DNA of 64,000 bases, taken from NCBI GenBank assembly GCA_011032825.1, contig JAADJZ010000032.1:310001-374000 (forward strand), read 5' to 3'. Each line of letters starts with the position of its first letter. The first letter of the stretch is position 1. Shown here piece by piece: positions 52,539 to 62,573 of the stretch. The notes beneath the pieces are model-generated. The model was given only the letters and a program-made list of their open reading frames with translations, made no database searches and had not been told where the DNA came from. This DNA comes from Massariosphaeria phaeospora. Taxonomy: Eukaryota > Ascomycota > Dothideomycetes > Pleosporales. A program made the position numbers and the translations under genes.

Positions 52539-54149
52539 CTAACTGCACCGTCCACACCGCCTTTGAGATGGTTCACCTGCTTCAGCGCGCACCCGCGTCT
52601 TTGGCTTCTTCCCATCACTACGCGCCCCAAACTCCTTTAGAGCAGTTAGACGAGCCCCATCCTCAACTATCAAGGTCTCTTCTGCCTGAACCCGCTTTCT
52701 TTTATGCGATCTACGTCGCGTAGCAGCCTCATTTGCCGCTCGAAGCTCTGCGATCTCCTTTTGCGCCAACACTAGCTTGTGCGCGATAATAGCTGCCCCC
52801 TTTGAGACCTTCTCAAAGGCCTCTACTATAGACGTCGGTAAGCTATCTATATGCCTCTGAATCCTTGCCTTCACGAGCGTCGATTGCGACCCTAGTTCAA
52901 GGGTATTGCTTAGGGTTTGCGACTGCCAGGGCTCGTTGTTGATAGACAGTAGTGGTGATGGAGTACGCAACCGGACGTCAAGGGCTGTTATGACCCGTTC
53001 TGGGTCAAATGGGACCAATCCAGCGCCTCGAAACCCTCCTTGGATATTACTAGGAGTAATTGCTGCATTATAGGCGCGTATAAAGCATGGTAGGAACTCA
53101 AGTTTCGTAATGTGGGTGATCCGGTTGCGCATGAGATCTTCGGCTTGGCGCCCGTACGCCTTCTTCAGAGGGGCAAAACAACCCACATCAAGAGGCTGCA
53201 GGAGGTGCGATGAGTGCGGAGGCATACAGATAGTAATAATCTTGTTCTCCTTGCAGTATTGCTAGAATGCGAGCGAGTCATGGCTCTCATGGCCGTCAAT
53301 TGCGAGCAGTCGGTAGGCACCAACTACTCTCTTCTTTGTATGCTCATCAAAGTGCTTCAACCACTGCAAGCCAAGCTCATTTGTCGTCCAGCCGTTCTTA
53401 GAGACTACAATAACCCAGTCCTAAGGCAGATCCTCCTCTTTGTACCAGGCAGAGAGGTGATAGCGGCCCTTAAAGATAATGAAAGGTGGAATGGCCCACC
53501 CTGTCGCGTTAATGCCTTGGATAACTGTTGTCCATTCTCTATTGCCTTGCTGTATTGCCTTTGGCCGTCCTCGTCTCTCTGAAGCTGTAACAACTGCTCT
53601 AGTTGTTATCTAGCCCATCATAAAGCCTGTCTCGTCAAAGTTGTACGTGTCTTCATCCTAGATGCCGTACTTGGCCTTGATGTTAGCTACTAGGCTAAAC
53701 CAGCCCTGGATAACCTCCAGGTCCTCGCAGAGCGCTCTCTTATAATCGTACTTGCGATTGAACTTCATTGTGAACTCAGGGCAGTGCTTAACCCACGTAC
53801 TAGGCCAGTTTAAGCCAACCTAGCCTAGATTGCGCTCTGCGCGCAAGGAATTGGCCATATCAGCTACAGCTGCGAGCCTAGGGGGAAATCCGCGCGTAAT
53901 GAGCTCAAGTATATACTCAACAACCACGCTCTCCTCAGTCTTTGTTAGATTTATCAATTTAGGCCTGTAATCTGCTTGTGAAGGCCGTCCGGCGCGTCGA
54001 TCGCTTAGTGTTGCTCGAGAGACGTTATAGATAGCTGCAGCGCGTCGCAAAGAAAGTGTCGCGTCTTGTTTAAGAGCTTGAAGAGCAGTTTGTATCTGAC
54101 GTTCATTAGAAGGCTCCATCTGGTGTTGTTGTAGAGGCATCGTGTACAT
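52539..54149 (-). pseudogene. Fot1/pogo transposase with five in-frame TAG codons
   Basis: One continuous frame of 537 codons from 54149 (or the ATG at 54119, MEPSNERQIQTALQALKQDA) to 52539, with no frameshift. It is interrupted only by TAG codons at 53820-53822, 53658-53660, 53610-53612, 53421-53423 and 53262-53264. An N-terminal helix-turn-helix (LSLRRAAAIYNVSRATLSDR) is followed by the DDE catalytic core: YNFDETGF, LLAIDGHESH and LLQPLDVGCF carry the three acidic residues. A coiled, basic C-terminus ends the protein (RRRSHKRKR). The TAG codons fall where Gln is common, consistent with RIP-type C-to-T changes at CA. The element is non-autonomous as it stands. Confidence 0.88.
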
Positions 54150-54157
54150 AGGTAGAG

Positions 54158-54220
54158 TTGGTAGGGGCTTGGCAAAAGTGTCCGGCGAACTCGTGTGTCC
54201 GGCGAGCCCGTAAGGTACGT
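54158..54220 (-). repeat. Right terminal inverted repeat of the Fot1/pogo element
   Basis: Reverse complement of the left end at 52357-52419 with C/T differences only. Followed directly by the TA duplication at 54221-54222. Confidence 0.92.
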
Positions 54221-54222
54221 TA

Positions 54223-54970
54223 TCACAATCCTTTTGACAGTAAAATATGCAACATCATTTTGTAGGAATTCTCCATCCATATAGGATTAGTAGGGATGAG
54301 TAAAAGCGTGTTCCCTAGATAAGCATCGGCAATGCGTTGTTAGTCTCTTCTAATGCTTGAATAATTCGGCAACTAAATTACCCCGTTTTTGCGCCCTGTC
54401 AGCGACTCCACCGAATCAAGCCCTCGCGGCAGGCCTCGTTGGCGCCACATCTCGCCCCTCAGCTCGCGCCATAGCTCTCGCTCGCTTGAATCCACGGCGT
54501 ACACCTATACAAATTCAATCAGCTCTCAACAATCAACATTCTCTGGCTCATAACTGAACTCTCTCTCTCACTCTCTCGCAGGTAACGACCTCGCCGCCTG
54601 TCAAACCTGTCAACCAGTCAAACACGTGCGCCACGCGCCTCAAGTAGAGCCTCATTTGTTTTCAGCGTAAGCTGAATGGGTAAGTCCATCCCTGCGTAAC
54701 GGAAAACCCGCTGTGGCGGAACGCCAGTTGCACTTTCTCTCGTAATAACACCAACAATAATCGCATAGCTCAAATAATCTCGGAATACACTCCTGAGCTT
54801 CTTAGCGTCTTGTGCACCTAGTATTTTTGTCGTAGCATTCTTGCTAACTTTATAATACCACGATTCGTGACTGACCCGCACGACACTACCTCCTCAGACT
54901 GCCTCGGACCTTCTTGAAGTTTCGTGCATCTGTCTCAAAGCTTATCAAACTATAGAGCTCTACAGAAAGA
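54223..54970. other. Decayed sequence right of the transposon
   Basis: About 750 bp with no supportable gene. A minus-strand frame at 54881-54618 (87 codons) has ordinary composition without a domain; I do not call it. Confidence 0.4.
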
Positions 54971-56040
54971 ATGTCTCCCGAGCAGGATACTATGTTCGAC
55001 AAGCTGGTTGTGCTGTTATAGCAATCTGTTGCTTCATCGAGCAGGACTGCTGAGCAAGGACGCTGCGTCCTTGCTGTCCAGAAGCGGTCTAGCCGTATTC
55101 TAATCGCGTCGTTAAAGCCAGGAAAAGCGGCGTACAGAGGCAGAGGTGCGCTATCAACTCGGAGAGTCGCCAAGGCCCTCGGGCCGGCGGCAGACGCGCT
55201 AGTCCCGATTGGCACTAGCGCCGCAGAGGGATCGTGAGGCTGTGACGGAGCCGTCACACTGTTCATGAACGAGTTGGTAGACGTGAATCTATTTGGTGTC
55301 AGATCACAAACGGAGCTGTTTCGTCGACGGCTGACATGACTTGAACCTGCGCAGTATGAGAGAACGAATCCGATAGTAAGGCCGGAAGTAGTGAAGGTGG
55401 TGAGTCGATAGACCTCTCGCTCGAGGACATCGAGTCGTTCAACGCTAGCAAACGCATATCGTACGACAGCCGATACGAGCCTGGAAACGACGAGTACGAG
55501 CGCGACGGATTCGTTGTCGAAGACGATGAGGAAGGCGGATGCGGCGAGGACGCGGTAGAAGATTTTGAAGAAGGTGAGTATATATACGACTACAAGTCTT
55601 TTGATATGTATGAAGAAATGGACGAACACGAAGACCTCGACATCGTCCGCCATATCTCCACTCTCGACTCAACCCATCGATCCAGCAACTCCTCCAAACT
55701 CTTCTTCTCCGACCCAGACGACAATATCCACCCCATGCTGGTTTCTCCATCATCCTCATTTGCGTTTTTCTCGCCACCTCTTCCCGAACTTACCGCCGAG
55801 ACGAATGTCAAAGAAGCAGACATGGAGGATGTTCCGGAAGAGATCATGGATGCAATAGCCCTGTTCTCGCGCCGGTGTAATCGGGATAAAGAGCCTTTGA
55901 GGCTTAGACTAGCCGCTGAGGTTCTAGAGGATGACGAGGTAGCGGATGCCCTGAAGGAGGCCTTGAGACTGGGTCTAGGGCAGATGGTAGAACTAGCGGA
56001 TGGGAGCCAGAGGTGGACGATAGGGCCGCGTAGTGGGTAG
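54971..56040 (+). pseudogene. Relic of a hypothetical gene (two open blocks)
   Basis: Block 1 (54971-55237) starts with an ATG (MSPEQDTMFDKLVVLL) and continues after a TAG at 55019-55021 as a basic Ser/Arg/Ala-rich stretch. Block 2 is open from about 55360 to 56040. It is strongly acidic (EDDEEGGCGEDAVEDFEEG), then passes the ATG at 55606 and ends in a helical segment (LRLRLAAEVLEDDEVADALK). An ATG-initiated 144-codon product from 55606 is possible on its own. The TAG again precedes CAA where a Gln-rich reading would be natural. I do not recognise the family. The acidic composition and codon pattern look coding, but the 5' part appears broken. Confidence 0.4.
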
Positions 56041-56312
56041 TTTTGCTAGAATCTTTATCGTATATAGATCGTCTCGATGCTGCATAGACTATAATAGTAC
56101 ATCATTAAGTCCAAGTATTCATGCTTCGGTCTCTTGAGTCCTGATTCCATGCTCAATTCTGACCGTATTCTAAGATCACATGCCCCCTTCCTAAAGCGGT
56201 CCTAGCGCGCACCTCATTGCCAAATATCCCCACAAGCTGGAGTGCTCGTCTTCCACCAACGCATGACTTCTTTTCACCCCGCCACTACTTACTCCCATCA
56301 CTTCTATCTACT
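56041..56312. other. Short intergenic spacer
   Basis: About 270 bp between the gene relic and the next small ORF; nothing is recognised. Confidence 0.4.
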
Positions 56313-56708
56313 ATGTCCACCAAACCCACCATCCGGCACCGCCAACGCCACCGCACTTCCAATTCCCCAACCACAACCGGCAAACCCCTTCCACCCACTC
56401 CAAACCACATCATCAACACCTCCTCCTCCTCGTCATATCGGGCTCACTCCCTGAAACCGCTTCCCCCTTCTCCTAATCCATCCGTGCACAAAGACCTCCC
56501 GCCTCCACCTCCCGCTTCAGCAAAACCGCTCCCCGCACCTCCTCCAAATGCAGGTTACTGGACTAAGCTGCTGCTTTGGATCGCTGGCTTCGCAGCCTGG
56601 TTTCTGCTGATTGTGGTGCTGCTGCCGGTGATTTTGGAGCGGGAGGCGTTGCCGGGGTTGAATGCGTGGGTGAGGGGGTTGGGGTGGCGGTGGACGAAGT
56701 GGGGATGA
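56313..56708 (+). CDS. Small proline-rich single-pass membrane protein
   Basis: Intronless, 131 aa from the ATG at 56313 (MSTKPTIRHRQRHRT). The frame is open upstream only from a TTG. It has a basic N-terminus, two Pro-rich segments of the type GKPLPPTPN and LKPLPPSPN, then LPPPPPASAKPLPAPPP. A single membrane helix (WIAGFAAWFLLIVVLLPVIL) and a Trp-rich end (WVRGLGWRWTKWG) follow. PxLPPxP motifs could bind SH3 domains. No homologue is known to me. The clean membrane segment and SH3-type motifs make it more likely real than chance. Confidence 0.5.
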   Translation: MSTKPTIRHRQRHRTSNSPTTTGKPLPPTPNHIINTSSSSSYRAHSLKPLPPSPNPSVHKDLPPPPPASAKPLPAPPPNAGYWTKLLLWIAGFAAWFLLIVVLLPVILEREALPGLNAWVRGLGWRWTKWG

Positions 56709-58274
56709 GATGGGAGCTTGCACGGCACGTGTTAGACGTCGATGGGTGGATCAACTTTCCATGTAAACGCAAAAAAACACGCTATGGAGATGGGAGAGCA
56801 GATCGGGATTCTACGGATGACGATACGACATCGCCCAGCTCAGCTCTTGAACGGGCTCTTCTGACTTGTCAAGTCGGGCACACGCGCCTACGTTTCGCAT
56901 TGGACTGCTTTGGACTGCTCCGCTATCATTCGGTGTTCTCTACGCCGAGCAGAGAAATCGCCGGATATGCTCGAGCGGCGAACGCTTGAGATAGCTATTT
57001 GCTGCCATGGACCTGGTCTCGCTCCGCGAAGCTTCGCAACAGAGCCTATCCGCTCAAACTTACACACGTATACATTATCGCCGACTCTGTACCAAGAATA
57101 TCATACTGCGCCAGATTTATACGGTAAACCGACTTGTTTGTGGAAAGGTTGTGTATCGAATGGCACACGCAGGAGGCGGCTCTCGGGGTTGGCTCTCGTA
57201 GACGAAAGCGCGCGCGACGCTGAGGGGGGTTGAGGATCGATGGGTCCGAGGAGCGCGGTGTCCGCAACTCAAGCGGCGGTCATTCACACAGTGGCCTGGT
57301 CGTGGCCGTGGTCGGTGGTATGTTGCGTGTGCTGTCCCAGAGTCAACAAGATTCATCCACGAAGACGGAGAATTCTCACCATCTATACGAAGCCACACGG
57401 TCCAGGCAGGCACCTGCCGTTACATGCGTATCATACATACATGGATAGTTCGGCATGAGAATGTCCTGGGTTACAGAGCAGCGTCGCGGTATGGCATTCT
57501 GCTGGCGGGGAGCTTTGGAGAGTGAAGCTTTGCGAGCTCGTCGACGCCAAGCTTCCGGCGCCTCGGCTCCGCCGAGTACCGTACCGAGGTTCTCGCACCT
57601 CGCATCTCAAACCTCACCACGGCTCTGCTCAGTCTCATCATCATCAATATTCCAAGTCCATGGCCCCCTTCTGGAGAAATGGCTCCTTGCCCCCTCTGCG
57701 AGCCTATGAGCGAGGGAACAGAACCAGGCGCGCGAATATCAATACCAGCAGGGAGGGGAGGACACTCATTGAAGCTAAGACATTTTTCGTATAGATCACG
57801 TTGTTAGCTCTCTCATGAGTTCTTATAGCTAGAGTTGCGAACAAATTCCGTCTAGGGAGAAGCTTGACAAGAACCACAGATATACTGCGAGAAGTGGGTG
57901 TGTTCAGGAAGATAGTCCTCGACACCAGCAACGAAGAGAGACGCGAAGTCTCCTCTCCTGCGTTTGACCAAATCTTTGTTTTCTTTACATCGCATCTCTT
58001 AGCTGTTGATTTGACGTTCTAGCTACTATTCCATATATTACTCTTCGCGTCTCATCGTACTCTAACTTCATTACCCCTGAATCTCTCTTTATAGCTATCT
58101 TCCCTAATCCCGCGCATCCACACCTACCTCTACCTCCACCACCTTTCCCTGGTTCACTATCGCGCGTATTTTCTCGAGCTAACGAAGACAAACTTGAGAC
58201 CTAGAGACCCACCACTGTCCACTTTAACACAAATCTCTACACGACTCTATAAATACCTCGCGAAATGTGACATT
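56709..58274. other. Long gene-poor region
   Basis: About 1.6 kb with only short frames on both strands. No domain, repeat or RNA gene was recognised. Confidence 0.45.
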
Positions 58275-58650
58275 ATGACAGCCACTAAGGACTGTAAGAG
58301 CGGGTGTCAGCATTATGTATAAGTTTGCATGCTCAGTTCAGGACTGATTGCCGAAAGAGACCGTTGCTTGGCTTGTTCAGGCCGAGGCTTTGATACGAGC
58401 CATGATGTTGTATAACGTAATAACCGCCACTAAGAACTGTCAGAGCGGGCTTCAACCCCTTGTATGAGCTTACGTGCTGATTGCCAAACTCCTCGCCGAG
58501 CTCGTCCTTGGCTTTTTCAGCCTAACCATACGCCGCTGCTTTACCAGCCAATTAGTTACTGTATCCAATAACAGTTGTCAGAGTGAGCGCTCCGAGAGTC
58601 TGCTATACGAGCTGAAAGTACTTAAAGCCTGATTTCCACTCAGTCACAGA
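58275..58650. repeat. Degenerate ~145-bp tandem repeat upstream of the SesA/NLR locus
   Basis: Two and a half diverged copies, starting near 58275, 58421 and 58566. Shared landmarks are GCCACTAAGRACTGT-AGAGCGGG, a GACTGATTGCC or CTGATTGCC box, and a TTGGCTTKTTCAG box. Divergence is high, so this is an old repeat. It may overlap the promoter of the locus. Confidence 0.5.
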
Positions 58651-58818
58651 TGTGTTCTGCTCGCTTCTTTTAGCCTCATACCTCTTCCACACTCAATCTA
58701 TACTGTACGTTGTATCCTCATACACTGTCTTCGTGCAGATCGCGATCGAACAAGTGTGAACTGACACTTATACAGCTTTCGTCCACTGCTCTCTCAAAAC
58801 GATACGTTACGTTGAGCC

Positions 58819-59336
58819 ATGTCTGGTGTAGAGGTGATCGGGGTTGTCGGCCTTATAGCGAGCATCTAGTCACAGTCATCGACGCGGCTAGCGAGACATA
58901 CAAGGCAATCAAGGATCTCGATGGGTTGCCCGAGGCCTTCAACGAAGTAAACAGCCGGCTTCCGCTCGTCAAAGAAACACTTCTCGCTGCCAAGGAACCG
59001 GCGGAAACCGACGGGACTGTCAACGACGACCAAGCCGTGCGAGATGCGCTGAGCAGCTGCAAGAAGAAAGTGGACGAGCTGGATGACATCTTCACCAAGA
59101 TCGCCGAGCGGGCGCCGAAGAAGTCCATCTATAAAATATACAAGAAATTGGTGTTGAAACTGGGCAAGTCCTATCGCGTGGAGAGCTTAGGGTATGATAT
59201 GCTGGCAGATATCTTGGTCCTGACGGCGCACCGCGTGTTCCATGCAGCGACGGTCCCAAAGGTTGAAGTGTTGGAAACCGCGCAGCAAGACTTGAAGGGA
59301 CTTGCGCCATCGGTGCCGGATTCGGAATTCGAGTGA
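58819..59336 (+). CDS. SesA-type N-terminal (cell-death/STAND) domain, with an early frame break
   Basis: The ATG at 58819 begins MSGVEVIGVVGLIASI, the usual start of SesA-type domains of fungal NLR-like proteins. It hits a TAG at 58867. The continuation (VTVIDAASETYKAIKDLDGL, PEAFNEVNSRLPLVKETLLA) is in another frame, so a 1-2 base indel lies near 58866. No intron of plausible length joins them. The domain (about 170 aa) is helical, with the conserved EAFNEVNSRLPLV block, a Lys-rich stretch and VFHAATVPKVEVLETA near the end. The frame stops at TGA (59334-59336). SesA domains are cell-death effector or receptor N-termini in heterokaryon-incompatibility-type systems; here the role is inferred. 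The gene sits just upstream of an NB-ARC gene on the same strand. Confidence 0.65.
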
Positions 59337-59342
59337 CAATCA
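59334..59342 (+). promoter_or_regulatory. Possible stop-codon readthrough site (TGA CAA TCA)
   Basis: The SesA frame ends in TGA followed directly by CAA TCA. This fits the CAR-YYA (more broadly CAR-NBA) context known to promote readthrough in tobacco mosaic virus and budding yeast. The frame stays open and protein-like for 72 further codons. The alternative is a plain nonsense mutation in a former single gene. Confidence 0.35.
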
Positions 59343-59558
59343 GGTGTGGCCATCAATCACGGTCAAGACCAGAACAACAATTTCGGGCGTGGTAATTTTC
59401 ACAAAGTGGGCGATGTAGGCGGGCACAACTTTGCTGGGGCCAATCTGAAGGGAGGTCAGACGTTTGGTATGCCACCCAAGAAGTCGAGCAAGAAGAACGG
59501 GTCTCGGAAGAAGAGGGTTGATTCGTCCTCGGACGATTCAGACACCGGAGAAGATTAG
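59337..59558 (+). CDS. G/N-rich tail in frame with SesA (extension or lost linker)
   Basis: Same frame as the SesA domain, after the TGA; there is no ATG near its start. It encodes a Gly/Asn/Phe-rich stretch (QDQNNNFGRGNFHKVG, then GHNFAGANLKGGQTFG). A basic Lys/Ser segment and an acidic end (SSSDDSDTGED) follow. Fungal SesA-bearing NLRs often carry a G/N-rich linker with amyloid-like (sigma-type) motifs between the N-terminal domain and the nucleotide-binding domain. This tail resembles that type, judged by eye. It may be reached by readthrough, or be the remains of a once continuous SesA-linker-NB-ARC protein. Confidence 0.5.
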   Translation, partial: QSGVAINHGQDQNNNFGRGNFHKVGDVGGHNFAGANLKGGQTFGMPPKKSSKKNGSRKKRVDSSSDDSDTGED

Positions 59559-59680
59559 GTGCAATTGAATCAGCTGAAGTACAACACTAACGGCTGTTTC
59601 TAGTGGAGAAAGGAGTCTACTACGTAACTAGTTAGTCTCAATATCATGTTCAGTAAGAAAAATGCTCACGCAATCATTAG

Positions 59681-62117
59681 ATGCATCGGGCACAAGAAGC
59701 GTACCGCTCTGTGGGCCCCTCCCAAGTGAAAGTCTCGCACTTTATGGGAAGAGCCCAGGCATTCCACGATATCCAACTGAAGATTGATGAAGCGCACCGG
59801 ACCTCCAATGGCACTGCAGTGACCATCCTGGGCGGTATTGGCGGCCGGGGAAAGAGCCAGATCGCGTTGAGATATTGCCAAGACAGTGACTCGTTGGGCA
59901 GATACCATGGTATCTTCTGGGTCGACGCTTCCTCGGCAAGAAGCATCACACAAAGCTTCGAAAAGATTGCCCATTTGCTCTCCAGTAATGACAAGGCCCA
60001 ACTAGGCAGACAGTTGACCAAAGAGAGAATAGGGGACGAGCTGCAACGCTGGACAGAGCGATGGCTGCTTGTTTTCGACCATTACGAAGGGCAGTCGGCC
60101 TTTGATATCAATGCATACATTCCCCAAAGTAGGTCTCTATCTTTGTCCTCCAATCCGACAGTCCACTACCAAGACGATGAGCTCCCGTCGGCGCTGTCAT
60201 CATCACGACACAGAGTACGGGACTCGCGCACGACGGGTGGAACCGCATCAACGTCCCCGACATGACCGAAGACGAGGCCCTCGAGCTCCTGATACCTGGC
60301 GTCAAGTCTAAAAAGCTGTCCTTAGAAGATGAACGGAAAAGCAAAGACTTGGTCAAGATGCTGGGCTACCTACCCCTTGCAATCGATCAAGTCCGGGGCT
60401 TCCTCACTGAAGCAGGGTACGCGACCAGTATCGACAAATACGTCGACGTGTTTGAAAAGCACAAGGAGAAGGTCATAAAGCCGGTTGGTGTTGTTCCGAA
60501 CGCTATGGTCCAGAGGAGCAATCTGTATACCACGTTTGAACTCTCGTTGGCGCCGTTCGTCGAAGCAGGCAACGAGCCGGCGCTGCGCATCTTGATGCTC
60601 GGGGCCTTCTTCGGACTCGCGCCCATTGACGAAGCTATTTTCCTCGAATACCGCAAGGTACAACCCGCGGAGGCGCGTCCCGCCATGCCAGCGCAAGATC
60701 CGTGGGACCAAATTAGGTTTCGGCGAACTGTTTTGAGCCTTGCAGAGCAGAGCTTGGTCAAATTGCATAGCCAGCAAGACCGGTTTGCGTATTCTCTTCA
60801 TCCCATGATTCGCGAATGGCTTCGCCTTCGCGTCGATACGAATCCAAGGAGCGTTATCACCTGGAGGCCGTGGACATGATTTCGGCCTACCTCCAAATCA
60901 ACATGTACGGACCGCTGGTATACAGTGCCAAACTTGATATCCTCACACACCTAGACAGTCTGCTCTCCGATGCTGCCATTAAGAAAAAGCTTACTCTGGA
61001 TTTGAACTACATCGAAGTCGACAACCTGCTATTCTCAACTTTGCTGTCTTCAATAGGAGGTGCAGCCGCCTTCAAGATGCCAAGGCTTTGTTGCAGGAGT
61101 TGGTCGCAGGTCTTGAATCCAAAGGCGTCCCAAACAGTTCGCCAATCAGCCTGGATGTACACATTGAACTCGGCGACACGTTCAAGGACAATCTGGAAAT
61201 CGAGGAAGCGCTGAAATGCTTCTTTGCACTGCGAACTGTCGTCGGAGAATCAGACCGGGCACGCTACTGCCGCGTCCTCATAGGGCTCTCATTTTGCCTG
61301 CAGGTCAACGATGCACGACAAGCCCGCAGCTTGGCCCGACAGGCCGTAAACGTCGCCGAAAGGCTCGGAGATGGTACCCGGCTGCAGGTCGAGGCGCAGA
61401 TTCTATACATGCGAATGGAGTTCCATGCCCGAGGACGGCCTGCTCCGCTGTTGCACGAGAACCACGTCGCGGCCTCGCAGAAATTGGACCCGAACGACCA
61501 ACTGCTGCGAATGTTCGACGACCTCCGTGCCAAACAGATGCTGTTGCTAGACGAAACGGGCAACGCATTGCGCCTCAGCAAAGCAATCATCCTGCGATCA
61601 GAAGAGGTCAACGCCATTCACCATGGTATCACCCTGAACACCTATATGCTGCAAGGGAACATCCACAGTTATCTGCGTTGCCACGACGAGGCGCGAAATT
61701 GCTTTAAGAAGGCCCGGACGCTGAGCAAAACACTGTACGAGAACTCGCCCGGCGACATCATGATCGAGATTGCCATCGGGCACACGTACCGGCGAAGGCG
61801 AAGACGGCAAGGCGGAATCGCACTACTTGCGGGCAAAGCAGCTGGCCAGAGACCGGCAGGAAAAGCAGCATGAACGGTATGCCATGATATTCTTGTTCCG
61901 CTTCTACATGATGCGTGGGCGCATCCTCGCGGCCCTCCCGCTGGCTAAAGTGTTTCTGCAGACGTTCTTTTTGCTGCGGTTTCTGCGCATGACCAAGGGA
62001 CTCTGGGTTCCCCGCGTGGTTCTCCTGGTCCTGCTCATCCTGTCGGGCCTCCAGGCCTCCTTTATTGCCACCGTGGTTCTGATGGGAACCGTGCTTGGGC
62101 TCGGCCTTCTGAATTAG
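59681..62117 (+). pseudogene. NB-ARC-TPR (NLR-like STAND) receptor with three frame breaks
   Basis: Starts at 59681 (MHRAQEAYRSVGPSQVKVSH). A 53-nt intron is predicted at 60129-60181 (GTAGGT...GATGAG). The nucleotide-binding domain has a P-loop ILGGIGGRGKSQIALRYC, a Walker-B-like RWLLVFDHYEG, an RNBS-B-like GAVIITTQSTGL and a GLPL-like LGYLPLAIDQV. A winged-helix part (LYTTFELSLAPF, SLHPMIREWLRLR) follows. The C-terminal half is TPR-like (ALKCFFALRTVVGES, ARSLARQAVNVAERLG, CHDEARNCFKKARTL). It ends in two hydrophobic segments (FLQTFFLLRF, VVLLVLLILSGLQASFIATV), unusual for this class. The frame shifts near 60840, 61075 and 61790 with no plausible intron, so the gene is probably decayed, or the assembly has indel errors. 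Confidence 0.75.
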
Positions 62118-62573
62118 ATGGTCACTTGGAACGAGTAGACACATAAAGGTTTGAGTTTTGTGAAAACTTCTCTGCACTGGAATAGGAGAGACGTCGTAGG
62201 GAAAATCATACCCGGAGATGGCTCCTGAGCTGTGTGGTGTACCGGGAAATAGGCTTCGTACTATATAGCAGAGTTCTAAAACAAGAAATACAGGTTTGAG
62301 AGCAAAGCAACTTTGTATCAAGAAGTTCAGATTTCTCGTCTGCGGGGTGGCGGTTAGTAAGCGGATGTCTAGGGTGTTCGCACGTGTTGACGCGCATGCA
62401 GGCTACGCACGGACCATTGGCGTTATCCACGACACGAGCGTCGATAACGACCACCACCACCTCGACCGCCAATACCGATACCGACACTTCATACGCCGTC
62501 TCTGATCATACCCCGTCCGCGAACCACGCCAACCAACTCAACCCGCACACCACCTCACCCACACCCACAAACC
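62118..62573. other. Intergenic spacer
   Basis: About 450 bp between the NLR-like gene and CENP-W. Nothing is recognised. Confidence 0.5.

Larger units (their letters stand above)
52357..54220 (-). mobile_element. Fot1/pogo-type DNA transposon, 1864 bp, inactivated
   Basis: Bounded by TA duplications at 52355-52356 and 54221-54222. The ends are inverted repeats of about 63 bp (52357-52419 and 54158-54220), each beginning ACGTACCT and containing two copies of TCGCCGGACAC. The three mismatches between the repeats are all C/T transitions. Flanking sequence reads GTGA-TA on the left and TA-TCAC on the right, so the pre-insertion site would be the palindrome GTGATATCAC. Size and structure fit fungal Fot1/pogo elements (Tc1/mariner superfamily), which insert at TA. 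It contains one transposase reading frame on the minus strand, broken by stops. Confidence 0.92.

Noticed and set aside
53214..53593. ORFs on both strands inside the transposon (122 and 62 codons)
   Set aside because: They are out of frame with the continuous transposase frame that carries the DDE motifs.
54886..55653. Minus-strand ORF of 255 codons starting MADDVEVFVFVHFF
   Set aside because: It is the antisense of a strongly acidic plus-strand frame; Val/Phe-rich composition is what antisense of Asp/Glu codons gives. It has no domain.
61020..61090. A 49-nt intron (GTCGAC...GTGCAG) to explain the NLR frame change
   Set aside because: Length is plausible but its removal does not put the downstream TPR frame in phase.
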